From DATBLQ01 sp036555325 (GTDB taxonomy: Bacteria; Pseudomonadota; Alphaproteobacteria; Rhizobiales; Aestuariivirgaceae): a stretch of 64,000 nucleotides of DNA. The notes beneath the pieces were generated by a model that worked only from the letters and a program-made list of their open reading frames with translations, was not told the origin of the DNA and ran no database searches. A program made the position numbers and the translations under genes. Position 1 is the stretch's first letter, and each line of letters starts with the position of its first letter. The stretch lies in assembly GCA_036555325.1 (NCBI GenBank), contig DATBLQ010000085.1, positions 55,548-119,547 of the forward strand. The letters run 5' to 3'. Positions 1 through 9,617 of the stretch are shown here, one piece after another.

Positions 1-125
1 CCATGGGTTATGTCGACAGTGCCTACGCTGCCTCCGGCACGTCCCTCACCCTCATTGTGCGCGACAAGGTGATCCCCGCGGAGGTTACAAGCCTTCCCTT
101 TGTTCCACATCGCTACAAAAAATAA
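1..125 (+). CDS. gcvT: Aminomethyltransferase (glycine cleavage T protein), 3' end only
   Basis: This is the last ~40 codons of a gene that starts before the window; the codon phase begins at base 3 and the stop is TAA at 123-125. The visible tail reads GYVDSAYAASGTSLTLIVRD and ends PFVPHRYKK, which matches the conserved C-terminal barrel of GcvT (a G-Y-V strand, then an R-x-K strand, then a PFVP-x-x-Y end). GcvT transfers the aminomethyl carbon from lipoylated GcvH to tetrahydrofolate. The identity is strongly supported by the gcvH and gcvP genes that follow at once. Confidence 0.85.
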   Translation, partial: MGYVDSAYAASGTSLTLIVRDKVIPAEVTSLPFVPHRYKK

Positions 126-138
126 TCAGGAGATATGC

Positions 139-516
139 ATGAGCACCCTGCACTACACGAAAGACCATGAATGGATCAGGGTTGATGGCGATACCGCCAC
201 GGTTGGAATCACCAACTATGCCCAGGAACAGCTGGGTGATGTGGTATTTGTCGAACTGCCCGCCGTCGGAAAGAAGCTGGCGAAGGGTGCTGAGGCGGCG
301 GTGGTGGAATCCGTCAAGGCTGCCAGTGATGTATACGCGCCTGTGTCGGGCGATGTAATCGAAGTCAATTCTGCGATCGTCGCCGAGCCCGCCAAGGTCA
401 ACCAGGACCCCCAGAACTCCGCCTGGTTCATGAAAATCAAGCTCGCCGACAAGAAAGAGCTCGAAGCTCTTATGGATGAGGCGGCCTACAAGACCTTCCT
501 CGCCCAATCTCCCTAG
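139..516 (+). CDS. gcvH: Glycine cleavage system H protein
   Basis: Lipoyl carrier of the glycine cleavage complex, 125 aa, the usual length for the family. It shuttles the aminomethyl group between GcvP, GcvT and the dihydrolipoamide dehydrogenase. The lipoylation site is Lys60 in the motif ESVKAASDVYAPVSG. An upstream in-frame ATG at 100 lies inside gcvT. The ATG at 139 has a Shine-Dalgarno-like tcaggaga just upstream and gives the standard N-terminus (STLHYTKDHEW), so 139 is preferred. The gap to the gcvT stop is 13 bases and to gcvP 9 bases, so the three form one operon. Confidence 0.97.
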   Translation: MSTLHYTKDHEWIRVDGDTATVGITNYAQEQLGDVVFVELPAVGKKLAKGAEAAVVESVKAASDVYAPVSGDVIEVNSAIVAEPAKVNQDPQNSAWFMKIKLADKKELEALMDEAAYKTFLAQSP

Positions 517-525
517 GAGAAACCG

Positions 526-3426
526 ATGCCAAGAAAGAGTCTTAGAGACTTGGAGCCGGGTGCGAACTTTATTCGCCGCCACATAGGCCCAAGCGATGCC
601 GAAATCGCTGAGATGCTGTCGCTCCTCGGTGTCTCCTCGCTCGATGACTTCATCGACAGGGCTGTGCCGAAAAAACTCCACACCCACCGCCCCCTCGACC
701 TGCCTCCGCCCAAGGCCGAGCGCACCGCGTTGTCCTATTTGCGCTCCATGGCCGAGCGCAATGAGGTCTACACCTCGATGATCGGCATGGGCTACTACGG
801 CACGATTACGCCCAAGGTGATCTTGCGCAACGTGCTGGAGAATCCCGGCTGGTACACGGCCTATACCCCTTACCAGGCAGAGGTGAGCCAGGGTCGCCTG
901 GAAGCGCTCCTCAATTTTCAGCAGATGACGATCGACTTGACCGGGCTTGAGCTTGCCAACGCCTCGCTCCTTGATGAAGCGACCGCTGCCGCCGAGGCCA
1001 TGGCGATGTCGCGGCGCATCTCCAAGTCCCCTGCCAATGCCTTCTTCCTCGATCGGGACACCCACCCGCAAACGATCGGTGTCGTTGAAACTCGCGCAAG
1101 GACGTTCGGCTTTGAAATCAAGATCGGCGATCCTTTGAAAGATCTCGATCCCTCAACGGTGTTCGGTGTACTTATCTCCTATCCCGGCTCCTCCGGTGAG
1201 ATCCGCGATTTCCGCCCTCTGATCGACAAGCTGCATAAAGCTCAAGCGCTGGCAGTCATGGCAACCGATTTGTGTGCTCTTGCGCTCCTTACTCCGCCGG
1301 GCGAGCTCGGAGCAGACATCGCCGTCGGTTCGGCGCAACGCTTCGGCGTTCCCATGGGATTCGGTGGCCCGCATGCCGCGTTCTTTGCCACTCGCGATGA
1401 ATACAAGCGCCTGATGCCGGGGCGCGTGATCGGTGTCTCTGTCGACAGCAAGGGGAATCCGGCACTCCGCATGGCATTGCAGACGCGCGAGCAGCATATC
1501 CGCCGCGAGAAGGCGACGAGCAACATCTGCACCGCTCAGGTGCTGTTAGCCGTGATGGCCTCGATGTTTGCCGTCTACAATGGGCCGGAGGGTATAAGGC
1601 GCATGGCCGAGAGGACCCATCGTCTGGCCTCGATTTTTGTCGCCGCGCTGAAATCCTTTGGCTATGAGATTGCCACGAAGTCGTTTCTCGACACCGTCAC
1701 CGTGCATGTGCCAGGCCGCGCTCACATGCTTCTTGCCAAGGCGCGCGAGAAACGCATCAATCTGCGTTTTGTCGATGGTGACCACCTCGGCATATCCTTC
1801 GATCAGTCAACCCGCCGCCAGGAACTTGAACGCCTCTTGTCCTGTTTTCGCACCGATGCCTTGGAGCGCATCGACATCGATACCCTCGATGCGAAGATCA
1901 TCGAGGTGATCCCCGAGAACTTGCAGCGTAAGTCCCCGTACCTGAGCCATCCGGTATTCTCTCTTTATCACTCAGAGACCGAGATGTTGCGCTATTTGCG
2001 TTATCTGCAGAGCAAGGACATAGCTCTCGACCGTTCCATGATCGCCTTGGGGTCGTGCACGATGAAGCTCAATGCCACGACCGAAATGATCCCCATCACT
2101 TGGCGCAACTTCGCCATGATGCATCCCTTCGCCCCGCTCGAGCAAACCCAGGGCTATCAACAGCTGTTCGAGGAGTTGGAGGAGATGCTCGCCGAGATCA
2201 CCGGCTTCGATGCCATTTCCCTTCAGCCCAACGCCGGCAGCCAGGGTGAATACGCAGGTCTTCTTGCGATCAGGAACTACCACGAGGCAAGCGGGCAGGG
2301 TCGCCGTGACGTTTGCCTTATCCCGGTCTCCGCCCATGGCACCAATCCTGCCTCTGCTGCCATGGCGGGCCTTAAGGTTGTTGCTGTTGCCTGCGATCAG
2401 GAGGGCAATGTCGATGTCGCCGATCTCAAGCAGAAGGCGAGCGAGCACGCCGAACATCTCGCCGCCTTGATGATTACCTATCCCTCGACCCATGGCGTAT
2501 TCGAGGAGGCGATAAAGGAAATTTGCGACGTTGTTCATGCCTCCGGCGGTCAGGTCTATCTCGATGGGGCAAATCTCAACGCCCAGGTTGGATTGATGCG
2601 CCCGGTAGAGCTGGGCGCCGATGTGTGCCACATCAACCTGCACAAGACCTTTTGCATTCCCCATGGCGGCGGCGGTCCCGGCATGGGTCCGATTGGCGTC
2701 AAGGCGCATTTGGCTCCCTATTTGCCGGGTCACCGGGTGATTCAAGGAGTCAATCCTGCCGCCGGCCGCAATCAAGCCCAGGGCCAGGTCTCAGCCGCAC
2801 CTTGGGGGTCGGCGTCCATCCTGCCGATCAGCTGGGCCTACATTGCCATGATGGGAGCCGAAGGGCTGACCCGCGCGAGCAAGGTGGCAATTCTCAACGC
2901 CAACTACATCGCCAAGCGATTGGGTCCTCATTTTCCCATCGTCTACACCGGTCCCAACGGCTTCGTCGCCCACGAATGCCTGATCGACCTGCGCGGGCTG
3001 CGTGAGCGCTGCGGCATCACTGTCGAGGATGTTGCCAAGCGCCTGGTGGATTTCGGCTTCCATGCCCCCACCATGTCCTTTCCCGTGCCCGACACGATGA
3101 TGATCGAGCCCACAGAATCGGAATCGAAACGCGAGCTTGATCGCTTTTGCCAGGCGCTGATCACCATCCGTGAGGAGATCCGCGAAGTTGAAGAGGGCAG
3201 GGCCGATCGCCACAACAATGTCCTGAAGAACGCCCCCCATACCCATCTTCTCCTGCTCGAAGACTGGGACAAGCCCTATTCGCGGGAGAAGGCGTTCTTT
3301 CCACTCCACTCCCAGCGCGACGACAAATATTGGCCGCCGGTAGGCCGCATCGACAATGTCTATGGGGATCGAAATCTTGTCTGCACTTGCCCCCCGATGG
3401 CCGCCTATCTCGAAGCCGCGGAGTAG
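526..3426 (+). CDS. gcvP: Glycine dehydrogenase (decarboxylating), P protein
   Basis: PLP-dependent decarboxylase of the glycine cleavage system, 966 aa. It is the long single-chain form in which the two halves (P1 and P2) are fused, rather than the split gcvPA/gcvPB form. The PLP lysine is Lys707 in NLHKTFCIPHGGGGPG, with the glycine-rich loop just after it. The start follows taggagaaacc, a good ribosome binding site. It is the last gene of the gcvT-gcvH-gcvP operon. Downstream, the F0 ATP synthase genes run convergently on the other strand, 63 bases away, with no clear terminator hairpin between. Confidence 0.97.
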   Translation: MPRKSLRDLEPGANFIRRHIGPSDAEIAEMLSLLGVSSLDDFIDRAVPKKLHTHRPLDLPPPKAERTALSYLRSMAERNEVYTSMIGMGYYGTITPKVILRNVLENPGWYTAYTPYQAEVSQGRLEALLNFQQMTIDLTGLELANASLLDEATAAAEAMAMSRRISKSPANAFFLDRDTHPQTIGVVETRARTFGFEIKIGDPLKDLDPSTVFGVLISYPGSSGEIRDFRPLIDKLHKAQALAVMATDLCALALLTPPGELGADIAVGSAQRFGVPMGFGGPHAAFFATRDEYKRLMPGRVIGVSVDSKGNPALRMALQTREQHIRREKATSNICTAQVLLAVMASMFAVYNGPEGIRRMAERTHRLASIFVAALKSFGYEIATKSFLDTVTVHVPGRAHMLLAKAREKRINLRFVDGDHLGISFDQSTRRQELERLLSCFRTDALERIDIDTLDAKIIEVIPENLQRKSPYLSHPVFSLYHSETEMLRYLRYLQSKDIALDRSMIALGSCTMKLNATTEMIPITWRNFAMMHPFAPLEQTQGYQQLFEELEEMLAEITGFDAISLQPNAGSQGEYAGLLAIRNYHEASGQGRRDVCLIPVSAHGTNPASAAMAGLKVVAVACDQEGNVDVADLKQKASEHAEHLAALMITYPSTHGVFEEAIKEICDVVHASGGQVYLDGANLNAQVGLMRPVELGADVCHINLHKTFCIPHGGGGPGMGPIGVKAHLAPYLPGHRVIQGVNPAAGRNQAQGQVSAAPWGSASILPISWAYIAMMGAEGLTRASKVAILNANYIAKRLGPHFPIVYTGPNGFVAHECLIDLRGLRERCGITVEDVAKRLVDFGFHAPTMSFPVPDTMMIEPTESESKRELDRFCQALITIREEIREVEEGRADRHNNVLKNAPHTHLLLLEDWDKPYSREKAFFPLHSQRDDKYWPPVGRIDNVYGDRNLVCTCPPMAAYLEAAE

Positions 3427-3489
3427 GGCAGCTTTCGAGCGGGGATTGACCATCCGCGAGTCGCACAAAATCCAACGGTGCCCGCTGGT

Positions 3490-3981
3490 CTAGTTCAGCT
3501 TGTCCTTGAGATCGGCGATGCTGCGGTCGATGAGCTTTGCCCCTTCTGGTCCTTTGAGCTCTTCTTTGAGCACTTGGGTGGCCACCGACACGGCGAGCTC
3601 GGCTGTTGCCGAACGAACCTCCTTGAGCGCCGTAGCCTCGGCCTGCGCAATCTTATGTTCTGCAGCAGCCGAACGCCGCTCGATCAGTTCCTTCAGTTTC
3701 TCCCGCGCCTCATGGGCATAGGCCTCGGCCTCTTTTCGCGCCTGGATGATGATCGCCTGAGCCTCGGCCTCGGCTTCTGCGCGTTTGTCCTCATAGCCCT
3801 TGAGCAGGGCCTGCGCTTCCTCCTTGAGCTTTTGCGCCTGCGCCAGATTCTTCGCGATTTCCGCAGCGCGATCGTCAAGCAGCGTCACGATCTTGCCCGG
3901 CACTTTCAGATAGACAAAAAGAGCGATGAGCAGGAAAAATGCTACCGCCACCCAGAATTCGGCATTGTGAAACAGGTCCAT
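3490..3981 (-). CDS. atpF: F0F1 ATP synthase subunit b
   Basis: Stator subunit b of the proton-translocating ATP synthase, 163 aa. It begins with one membrane helix (FWVAVAFFLLIALFVYL) and continues as a long charged helical region rich in Ala, Glu, Lys and Arg, typical of the dimeric peripheral stalk. It is the last gene of the F0 operon, only 11 bases after the related b' gene. Having two different b-type genes is normal for alphaproteobacteria and photosynthetic bacteria, where b and b' form a heterodimer. Confidence 0.95.
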   Translation of the reverse strand: MDLFHNAEFWVAVAFFLLIALFVYLKVPGKIVTLLDDRAAEIAKNLAQAQKLKEEAQALLKGYEDKRAEAEAEAQAIIIQARKEAEAYAHEAREKLKELIERRSAAAEHKIAQAEATALKEVRSATAELAVSVATQVLKEELKGPEGAKLIDRSIADLKDKLN

Positions 3982-3992
3982 CGATCTGGCGC

Positions 3993-4481
3993 CTATTCCT
4001 CTTCGGGCTTGCCGGCCAAGGCTGTTTTCGATGTCGTCCGGCTTGGCTTGATGCCGGCGAGTTCCGCTACGATCTCCGCTGCCAGGCCATGCGCCATCTT
4101 TTCGATTTCCGCCATCGCTTTTTTCTTTTGAAGAGCGACCGCCGCTTCCGCATCGGCGATCTTCCGGTTCAGCTCAGCTTCAACCTTTGCTCGTTCCTGT
4201 TCCGTCTCGGCATTGAGCTTTCCGCGTGCCTCCCGGGCAATAGCGTTTCCCCGGGCGCGCGCCTGCGCGAGTGCCGCCTCATAGTCCGCTATTGCTTTTT
4301 CGGTTTCGAGTTTGAAGCGCTGCGCAGTTTCAAGATCGTCCGAAATGCGCTTCTTGCGGCTCTCGATAACGCCACCGACCCGCGGCAGCGCCACGTAACG
4401 CATAATCAGGAACAGACTGATGAAGGCTATGGCAAGCCAAACCAGCTGCGGCGTCCAGGTTGTGACATCGAGTTGCGGCAT
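3993..4481 (-). CDS. atpG: F0F1 ATP synthase subunit b'
   Basis: Second b-type stator subunit, 162 aa. The N-terminus MPQLDVTTWTPQLVWLAIAF leads into a single membrane helix, followed by a long coiled-coil-like amphipathic helix. An upstream in-frame ATG at 4547 overlaps the atpE end and adds an unconvincing extension, so the ATG at 4481 is preferred. It lies between atpE and atpF. The symbol varies between annotations (atpG, atpX, atpF2). The divergence from the downstream atpF supports a b/b' heterodimer stalk. Confidence 0.93.
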   Translation of the reverse strand: MPQLDVTTWTPQLVWLAIAFISLFLIMRYVALPRVGGVIESRKKRISDDLETAQRFKLETEKAIADYEAALAQARARGNAIAREARGKLNAETEQERAKVEAELNRKIADAEAAVALQKKKAMAEIEKMAHGLAAEIVAELAGIKPSRTTSKTALAGKPEEE

Positions 4482-4515
4482 CGGCGGTCGAAGCCTGAAG
4501 CAGGACGGAGTTGAG

Positions 4516-4740
4516 TTAGCCGAAAAGAATGAGCATCGCCACGGCAAAGCCGATCAGGCCCGTCGCCTCCGCGAAGGCGAAGCCTAAGAACAGCGTGCCC
4601 CGTTGACCGGCGGCAGCGGACGGATTGCGCAGCGCTCCGGAAAGGTAATTTCCAAAAATATGGCCGATGCCGACGCCGGCTCCGCCGAGCGCAATGGCGG
4701 CGATACCTGCACCGATCATCTTTGCTGCTTCCACGTCCAT
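4516..4740 (-). CDS. atpE: F0F1 ATP synthase subunit c
   Basis: Proteolipid c subunit of the rotor ring, 74 aa, with two membrane helices joined by a polar loop (RNPSAAAGQ). The proton-binding carboxylate is Glu58 in FAFAEATGLIGF. The first helix carries the packed-glycine stretch ALGGAGVGIG seen in c-ring subunits. The start at 4740 gives MDVEAAKMIGAG; in-frame ATGs further upstream run back into the atpB end and are not plausible. It lies between atpB and the b' gene. A proton rather than a sodium ring is likely because no clear Na+-binding residues surround Glu58. Confidence 0.96.
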   Translation of the reverse strand: MDVEAAKMIGAGIAAIALGGAGVGIGHIFGNYLSGALRNPSAAAGQRGTLFLGFAFAEATGLIGFAVAMLILFG

Positions 4741-4771
4741 TTGGGTCTCCTTGATGTTGCAAAGTGAAGAA

Positions 4772-5548
4772 TTAGTGATCAACGTGCAGTGCATCGTTGA
4801 GATAGAGGCTGGTAAGTAGCGCGAACACATAGGCCTGTAGAACGGCGACGAGAACCTCCAGTGCATAGATCGCCACCAGCGCCATGAGCGGCAACCAGCC
4901 GGCGAGGAGTCCGAGCATGATCACGAAGCCGGCGATCACTTTGAGCATCATGTGCCCCGCCATCATATTCGCGAACAGTCGGATCGACAGGCTGAACGGA
5001 CGGATGAAATAGGAAATGATCTCGATCGGCACGACAAAGGGCAGAAGCGGCTTCGGCACTCCCTCCGGAACAAAGAGCTTCAGATATCCCACCCCATGCC
5101 TGATGAAGCCGACGATAGTGGCGCCGATAAAGACGGTCAGCGCCAGGGCCAGTGTCACGATGATGTGGCTCGTAACCGTGAACGCGCCGGGGATGAGACC
5201 CAAAAGATTGGCCGCCAGGATGAAACCGAACAGGGTGAAGATGAAGGGAAAATAAGCCCGCCCCGGCGGCCCCAGAACTTCCTCCGTCATGCCGAAGACA
5301 AGCTCATAGAGGCTTTCTGCAATCGATTGCAGTCGCGTGGGAACAAGTTGCCTCGGCGCCAGTAGCATGATCAGACTGACCAGTGCCACGGCCACGAGCG
5401 CCCATAGTCCGGAATTGGTGAGCGATAAATCGAGGTCGCCGATTTTTATCGGAATGATGCGCTCGATTTCGAACTGATGTATCGGGTCGATGACATTATG
5501 ACCCTCGGCTGCTTCACTGCCGCTGCCGGTTTCGGTCGTAGTTGCCAT
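4772..5548 (-). CDS. atpB: F0F1 ATP synthase subunit a
   Basis: Integral membrane subunit a, 258 aa, which forms the proton half-channels next to the c-ring. The essential arginine is in the conserved helix SLSIRLFANMMAGHMML, and the C-terminal helix ends QAYVFALLTSLYLNDA, both hallmarks of the family. It has a soluble N-terminal stretch of about 45 residues and then several membrane helices. Its ATG overlaps the atpI stop by one base (TGATG), so the two are likely translationally coupled. Confidence 0.97.
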   Translation of the reverse strand: MATTTETGSGSEAAEGHNVIDPIHQFEIERIIPIKIGDLDLSLTNSGLWALVAVALVSLIMLLAPRQLVPTRLQSIAESLYELVFGMTEEVLGPPGRAYFPFIFTLFGFILAANLLGLIPGAFTVTSHIIVTLALALTVFIGATIVGFIRHGVGYLKLFVPEGVPKPLLPFVVPIEIISYFIRPFSLSIRLFANMMAGHMMLKVIAGFVIMLGLLAGWLPLMALVAIYALEVLVAVLQAYVFALLTSLYLNDALHVDH

Positions 5549-5895
5549 CAGTCCTCGTCCTCGTCGATCACCGGCGGGGCAGGTTTCGAGTCCTCGCCCC
5601 CTCCCATCAGCTCCTCAGCCTGTTTGCTCTTGCTCAAGCGCATGACATTGAACACGCCTGCCGCAAAACCGAACGGCATGAATACCAGCATCAGCCAAGG
5701 CTTGGTCCCGAGCCACCGATCGAGCATCCAGCCGATTCCCATGGCCACGGCGATGCCCACCACCAGCTCGGTAATCGCCCTGGTTGCCAAACCAAGTGCT
5801 GATCCTTCCTCGCTTCTGGAAGAAGCACCATCCTGTTGCGTCTGCCGGGTTTGCTCGAGCCTCCGTGAGAAATCCTTGAGTTTTTCGTGAGCCAT
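5548..5895 (-). CDS. atpI: AtpI, ATP synthase assembly protein
   Basis: Small membrane protein, 115 aa, first gene of the F0 operon. Two hydrophobic segments (ITELVVGIAVAMGIGWMLD and PWLMLVFMPFGFAAGVFNV) are arranged as in AtpI/AtpZ proteins, which assist c-ring assembly or Mg2+ supply. The N-terminus is charged and soluble. The ATG at 5895 is chosen; a TTG at 5904 would add three residues. The gene begins about 55 bases after a good promoter-like sequence and its stop overlaps the atpB start. Confidence 0.88.
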   Translation of the reverse strand: MAHEKLKDFSRRLEQTRQTQQDGASSRSEEGSALGLATRAITELVVGIAVAMGIGWMLDRWLGTKPWLMLVFMPFGFAAGVFNVMRLSKSKQAEELMGGGEDSKPAPPVIDEDED

Positions 5896-5948
5896 CAGCT
5901 TCAACTCAAAGATAGGCTGGCGGTCAAGCCCCTTGAAAAATCGTCGCG

Positions 5949-5977
5949 ACCATAATTGTGCGTATGGGCAGTGTCAA
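5949..5977 (-). promoter_or_regulatory. Candidate promoter of the F0 ATP synthase operon
   Basis: On the minus strand there is a perfect -35 hexamer TTGACA (5977-5972), a 17-base spacer, and a -10 hexamer TATGGT (5954-5949). It stands 54 bases before the atpI ATG in an otherwise non-coding gap. This is a good housekeeping-sigma match. The same TATGGT -10 is seen before tRNA-Gln at the other end of the window. Confidence 0.6.
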
Positions 5978-6120
5978 GTTGCGCCAGCGTACACTAAGCC
6001 GATGAAATTTCGTGACAATAGCCAAGGCGCCGTCCGCTGCGGCGATTTGCGGCTGCGAGGCTTCCGATTACTTTGCAGGCGAGATGTTTTGCCCTGGCGC
6101 CCGGGGTTCCGTCGCAAGCA

Positions 6121-9100
6121 CTAGCTTGCCTCGCGCAGACCCTCCGCCGTTTCCAGATCGACCGATACGAGCTGGCTCACTCCCCGTTCCATCATCGTCA
6201 CGCCGAAGAGCCGGTGCATTCTCGCCATGGTCAGGGCGTGATGGGTTATGATGAGGAAACGCGTATCGGTGCGCTCGAGCATGGCGTCCAGAAGATTGCA
6301 GAAACGCTCCACATTGTGGTCGTCGAGCGGCGCGTCGACTTCGTCGAGCACGCAGATGGGCGATGGATTGGTGAGGAACACGGCGAAGATGAGCGCCATC
6401 GCGGTCAATGCCTGTTCGCCCCCCGATAGCAGCGACAGCACCTGCGGCTTTTTCCCCGGCGGATGCGCCACTATCTCAAGCCCCGCCTCCAGCGGATCAT
6501 CGGATTCGATGAGCTGCAGCTCGGCCTTGCCGCCGGCGAACAGAGTGGTGAACAGCGAGCCGAAATGTTGGTTGACGGTGTTGAAGGCTTCGAGCAGCCG
6601 CTGTCTGCCTTCCCGGTTGAGGCTTTGGATGCCGCCCCTCAGTTTTGCAATCGCCTGCAGCAGGTCATCCCTCTCCTTGATAAGTCCATCGAGCTGACCC
6701 TGCAGTGCTTGCGCTTCTTCTTCCGCCCGCAGGTTCACCCCGCCGAGCTTCTCACGTTCCTCGCGCAGCACCATGAGCTTTCGTTCGATTTCATCGTGCG
6801 AGGGCATTGCTTTGGGATCGAAGCCCGCCGTGTCGGCCACCTCCGTCGGGCCGCAGTTCAATGTTTCCGCGATGCGACGTTCGTAATCCTCATGCCGCGC
6901 ATGTGCGGCTTCCACCAGCGCCCGCGAGCGTCCGTGCTCTTCCCTGCATGTTGCCAGCTGTTCCTGAGCGCTTCTTTGCTTTGTCTCCACCTGGCGCAAG
7001 AGCGTTTCTCCCTGCGCCAGTGCGTCGGCAGCCAGGTTGCGCAACGTCTCGGCCTCTTGCAGCGCGCTGAGAAGCTTCTTGCGCTTGTCTTCCAGCTGCT
7101 GCGGAATCCTGACGAGTTCGTCGCGTTTTGTCCGCGCTGTCGCGGCGCGATCTTCGAGTTCGGCAATCTGCCCCTCGCTTCGGCTGAGCCGCTCCGACCA
7201 TTGCTTGCGGTCGCGTTCGATTCCCTCCAGGCGCTCCACACGCTGCGTTGCGTCCCGCTCCATTACATCATAGCGTGCCCGCGCCTCGGCATGGTGCGCT
7301 CGCTCGCGATTCAAACTTTCCTTGAGCCCGTGCAGTTCTTTCTGCAGCGCATCCGTCACCGGCATGAGCGTGAGTTCACCTTCTGCCTGTTGCAGTCTCT
7401 CGCGTGCTTCCGCCAAGCCTTCATCCAGGCGGCGACCGGCCTCCTTGAGCGCGCTGATCTGCTGCAGCCTTTCGGCCACCTGCTTTTCATGCAACGACAG
7501 CGTCCGTCTGGCCATTTCGACTTCGGCCGTGGCGGCCCGCCACGATTCGCGTTGCAGCCGCTCCCGGCTTTCCGCCAGTTCGACCGTCTGTTGCGCCGCA
7601 TCGAATTTTCGTTTCAGCGCCTCTGACCGTGCTCTTGCTGCTTCGGCGTCGATCTCGAGCGAAGTCAGTCGGTTACGCTCGGCGAGCCTGCGGGCCGCTG
7701 CAGTCTGCGCCTCCGCGGCCGATGTAAACCCATCCCATCGCCATAGATCTCCGTCCTTGCTAACGAGCCTTTGGCCCCGTTGCAGGCGGGTCTGCAAGGA
7801 TTTCCCCATCTCCCTGTCGACAACCCCCACATGCGCAAGCCGTCTCGCCAGCGCCTGTGGAGCGGCGACATGTTTCGACAGGGGTTCCGCCCCCGCCGGC
7901 AGCAGCATGGTATCGGGCAGGGGCGGCAACGCGCGCCAGTGAATTGGAGCCGCTTCGTCTGCCGAGGCCTCCAGTTCATCGCCAATCGCTGCCCCGAGCG
8001 CCGCTTCGAAACCGGTTTTTACCGAAATGGCATCGACGATCTGCGGGCTGCCGCTGCCATCCCGCTGGGTAAGGAACTTGCGCAATGTGCTGATTTCGGT
8101 CTCGATTCGCTCTGCCGAGCGCCTCGCCTCGTCATAGACCCTCCGAGTTTCCGCCTCCTCGGTGCGGGCCTGGCGCGCGTCCGTTTCTGCCGCCATTGTG
8201 TCCTGCTCGCACTGCAGGGCCGCCGCCAGGGCGGCTTCCACCGCTTGCGACAGCTTATATGTTTGCTCGTCCGTTCCGGCGCTGGCATTGAGCGAGGTTC
8301 GCCGCGCTGCGACCTCGGCGATATCTTTCTGCAGCTTGGCGAGCCGGGTGCGCTGATCATCGATGATGCGCGAAAGGCTGTTGCGCCTTGCGCTAAGGTC
8401 CACGAGTTCGGTGTTCGCTACGTCGAATCTCTCTTCCAGTTGCGCAAGCATCTTGGCCGCGCTCTGCAGTGCGGCCGCGGCCTCCTCGTGGAGCTGTCTT
8501 TCGCTGGCCTGGATTGTTTTTGTCAGCTCCTCTTCCTCATTGAGCCTGCCCAACACCTCGTTGGTGTCTCTCAAGGTCTCGCGTTCGCGCAGCAGATCGC
8601 GCTCGGCCTGCTGCAGCCGCGCTTCGATCTCTGTCGCTTGCGCCTTCGCCCGGGCGGCCTCGGTCTCGAGCGCCTGACGCTCAATCGAAAGCCTCTGCAC
8701 GGCGGCGGCTCTGCCCGCTTCGGTTTCTCGCAAATTGGGCAAGCTGTTGGAAACGTCCTCGCGCTGGCGGTTCGATTCCGACACGACCCGTGTATGTTCC
8801 GCAAGCTGCCGGGTAATCTGATCAAGCAGGGCCTGCTCTCGTGCGACTGCGTCCTTGGCGCTCGCCCACGCCAGATAGAGCGAAACCGCTTCAAATTTCC
8901 TTATATCGGCAGAAAGCTGTTTGTATTTCCTCGCATGCCGTGCCTGGCGCTTCAGGGCCGACAGTTGTGCATCGAGCTGCGTAACCACGTCCTCAAGCCG
9001 CTGCAGATTGCTTTCTGCCGCTTTGAGCTTCAGTTCCGCTTCGTGGCGTCGCGTATGCAGGCCGGCGACCCCTGCGGCGTCCTCCAGTACCCGCCGTCTC

Positions 9101-9576
9101 GCCTGCGGTTTTGCATTGATAAGTTCCCCGATTTGCCCCTGCCGAACGAGGGCAGGCGACCGTGCGCCGGTTGAAACATCGGCAAACAGCAGCTGCACAT
9201 CGCGCGCCCTCACATCGCGTCCATTGATCCGGTAGGCAGACCCGGCCTCACGTTCGATCCGCCGCGCAATTTCGATTGACTCAAGTTCATTGAACGGCGA
9301 TGGAGCGTCGCGGCCGGTATTGTCCAGGCTTACCATGACTTCCGCCATATTGCGGGCCGGTCGTGCCGCGGTCCCTGAGAAAATGACGTCGTCCATGCCC
9401 GAGGCGCGCATGTTCTTGTATGAGTTCTCGCCCATCACCCAGCGCATCGCTTCAAGCAGGTTGGACTTCCCGCAGCCGTTCGGTCCGACGATGCCGGTAA
9501 GCCCCGGCTCTATGAGAAGCTCAGTCGGTTCGACGAATGACTTGAATCCCGACAATCTGAGCCGCGTGAACTTCAT
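6121..9576 (-). CDS. smc: Chromosome segregation ATPase SMC
   Basis: Structural maintenance of chromosomes protein, 1151 aa, the core of the bacterial condensin that organises newly replicated origins. The N-terminus carries Walker A (GIVGPNGCGKSNLL, about residues 29-42). Two long coiled-coil arms flank a hinge in the middle, near the segment containing DAISVKTGFEAALGAAIGDE. The C-terminus holds the ABC signature LSGGEQALTAMALIF and Walker B (PICVLDEVDAPLDDHN). It is downstream of the DsbA-like and DUF721 genes on the same strand, 41 bases from the former, probably in one transcript. Confidence 0.97.
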   Translation of the reverse strand: MKFTRLRLSGFKSFVEPTELLIEPGLTGIVGPNGCGKSNLLEAMRWVMGENSYKNMRASGMDDVIFSGTAARPARNMAEVMVSLDNTGRDAPSPFNELESIEIARRIEREAGSAYRINGRDVRARDVQLLFADVSTGARSPALVRQGQIGELINAKPQARRRVLEDAAGVAGLHTRRHEAELKLKAAESNLQRLEDVVTQLDAQLSALKRQARHARKYKQLSADIRKFEAVSLYLAWASAKDAVAREQALLDQITRQLAEHTRVVSESNRQREDVSNSLPNLRETEAGRAAAVQRLSIERQALETEAARAKAQATEIEARLQQAERDLLRERETLRDTNEVLGRLNEEEELTKTIQASERQLHEEAAAALQSAAKMLAQLEERFDVANTELVDLSARRNSLSRIIDDQRTRLAKLQKDIAEVAARRTSLNASAGTDEQTYKLSQAVEAALAAALQCEQDTMAAETDARQARTEEAETRRVYDEARRSAERIETEISTLRKFLTQRDGSGSPQIVDAISVKTGFEAALGAAIGDELEASADEAAPIHWRALPPLPDTMLLPAGAEPLSKHVAAPQALARRLAHVGVVDREMGKSLQTRLQRGQRLVSKDGDLWRWDGFTSAAEAQTAAARRLAERNRLTSLEIDAEAARARSEALKRKFDAAQQTVELAESRERLQRESWRAATAEVEMARRTLSLHEKQVAERLQQISALKEAGRRLDEGLAEARERLQQAEGELTLMPVTDALQKELHGLKESLNRERAHHAEARARYDVMERDATQRVERLEGIERDRKQWSERLSRSEGQIAELEDRAATARTKRDELVRIPQQLEDKRKKLLSALQEAETLRNLAADALAQGETLLRQVETKQRSAQEQLATCREEHGRSRALVEAAHARHEDYERRIAETLNCGPTEVADTAGFDPKAMPSHDEIERKLMVLREEREKLGGVNLRAEEEAQALQGQLDGLIKERDDLLQAIAKLRGGIQSLNREGRQRLLEAFNTVNQHFGSLFTTLFAGGKAELQLIESDDPLEAGLEIVAHPPGKKPQVLSLLSGGEQALTAMALIFAVFLTNPSPICVLDEVDAPLDDHNVERFCNLLDAMLERTDTRFLIITHHALTMARMHRLFGVTMMERGVSQLVSVDLETAEGLREAS

Positions 9577-9617
9577 GTGCCTCGTCCCCTCATCGGGTAC
9601 CCCACTCGCTCACCGGT

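Noticed and set aside
7771..9174. 467-codon open frame antisense to smc
   Set aside because: The low-complexity Arg/Leu-rich translation has no domain and is a shadow of the SMC coiled-coil code.
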